Below are positions 15,642 to 15,734 of a stretch of DNA of 15,734 bases, in pieces. The notes beneath the pieces were generated by a model. That model saw only the letters and a list, made by a program, of their open reading frames with translations. It did not search any database and was not told where the DNA came from. The translations under genes were made by a program, and so were the position numbers. The first letter of the stretch is position 1. Each line of letters starts with the position of its first letter. This DNA comes from Clostridia bacterium (GTDB lineage: Bacteria > Bacillota_A > Clostridia > Christensenellales > Aristaeellaceae), in NCBI GenBank assembly GCA_017525805.1, contig JAFXSH010000081.1, forward strand, positions 1-15,734, written 5' to 3'.

Positions 15642-15734
15642 ACCCGTACCTGCGGAAGCTGCTTGACGAGAGGAAAAAACAAATTCCCGCTGCTGCTTGT
15701 AGGAAACAGGAAAACTTGGCGACACTGTGCTTCT

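Noticed and set aside
15479..15682. 67-codon minus-strand frame at the window end
   Set aside because: It is made up of the terminator and paired hairpins read through, not coding sequence.
15642..15734. Possible start of another gene at the right edge
   Set aside because: No frame with a ribosome site and start was found in these last bases, and nothing is recognisable.

Overview
The window most likely comes from a gut-type, moderately GC-rich Clostridia (Bacillota) genome. This is inferred from AGGAGG-type ribosome binding sites, frequent GTG/TTG starts, textbook sigma-A promoters with 17-bp spacers, tightly overlapping genes, and a paired-hairpin intergenic element of a kind I associate with Oscillospiraceae-like genomes. 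No rRNA or other marker gene is present, so the assignment is soft.

Positions 11744 to 1 (minus strand) hold one long exopolysaccharide operon, read right to left from a strong promoter at 11716-11744. In transcription order it encodes: a membrane-anchored thioredoxin domain fused to a GH8-like glycosidase; a polytopic GT-C-type membrane protein; a four-helix membrane protein with a degenerate GGDEF domain that has lost the active site but keeps the RxxD c-di-GMP binding site; a DUF2334 deacetylase-like protein; a processive GT2 glucan-synthase-like enzyme without a PilZ domain; a BcsB-like periplasmic/exported subunit; and a GT39-like membrane glycosyltransferase with a highly repetitive Lys/Arg-rich tail that runs off the window edge. 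Junctions are overlaps of 4, 11, 14 and 4 nt or gaps of 4 and 25 nt, so the genes are almost certainly co-transcribed and translationally coupled. The core matches the layout of Bacillus subtilis ydaJKLMN (GH8-like, c-di-GMP receptor, DUF2334, GT2, BcsB-like). Two extra GT-C enzymes, a thioredoxin fusion and the repeat tail set it apart. The likely model is a c-di-GMP-gated secreted polysaccharide made by the GT2/BcsB pair, with YdaK-like c-di-GMP sensing in place of PilZ, and GT-C enzymes adding side sugars from lipid-linked donors.

Positions 11789-14141 (minus strand) hold a separate two-gene unit: a MATE-family efflux transporter followed by a ThuA-family protein. It has its own promoter (14113-14141) and a clear terminator (11789-11816).

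Positions 14208-15533 (plus strand) hold a divergently transcribed exported protein. It combines an N-terminal barrel-like domain resembling the C-terminal domain of SAM hydroxide adenosyltransferases with a tyrosine-phosphatase domain (CX5R). It has its own promoter and ends at a two-tier, probably bidirectional terminator. The last 200 bases carry no gene, only a paired-hairpin element. No intergenic stretch exceeds 300 bases. No RNA genes, CRISPR arrays or insertion sequences were seen.
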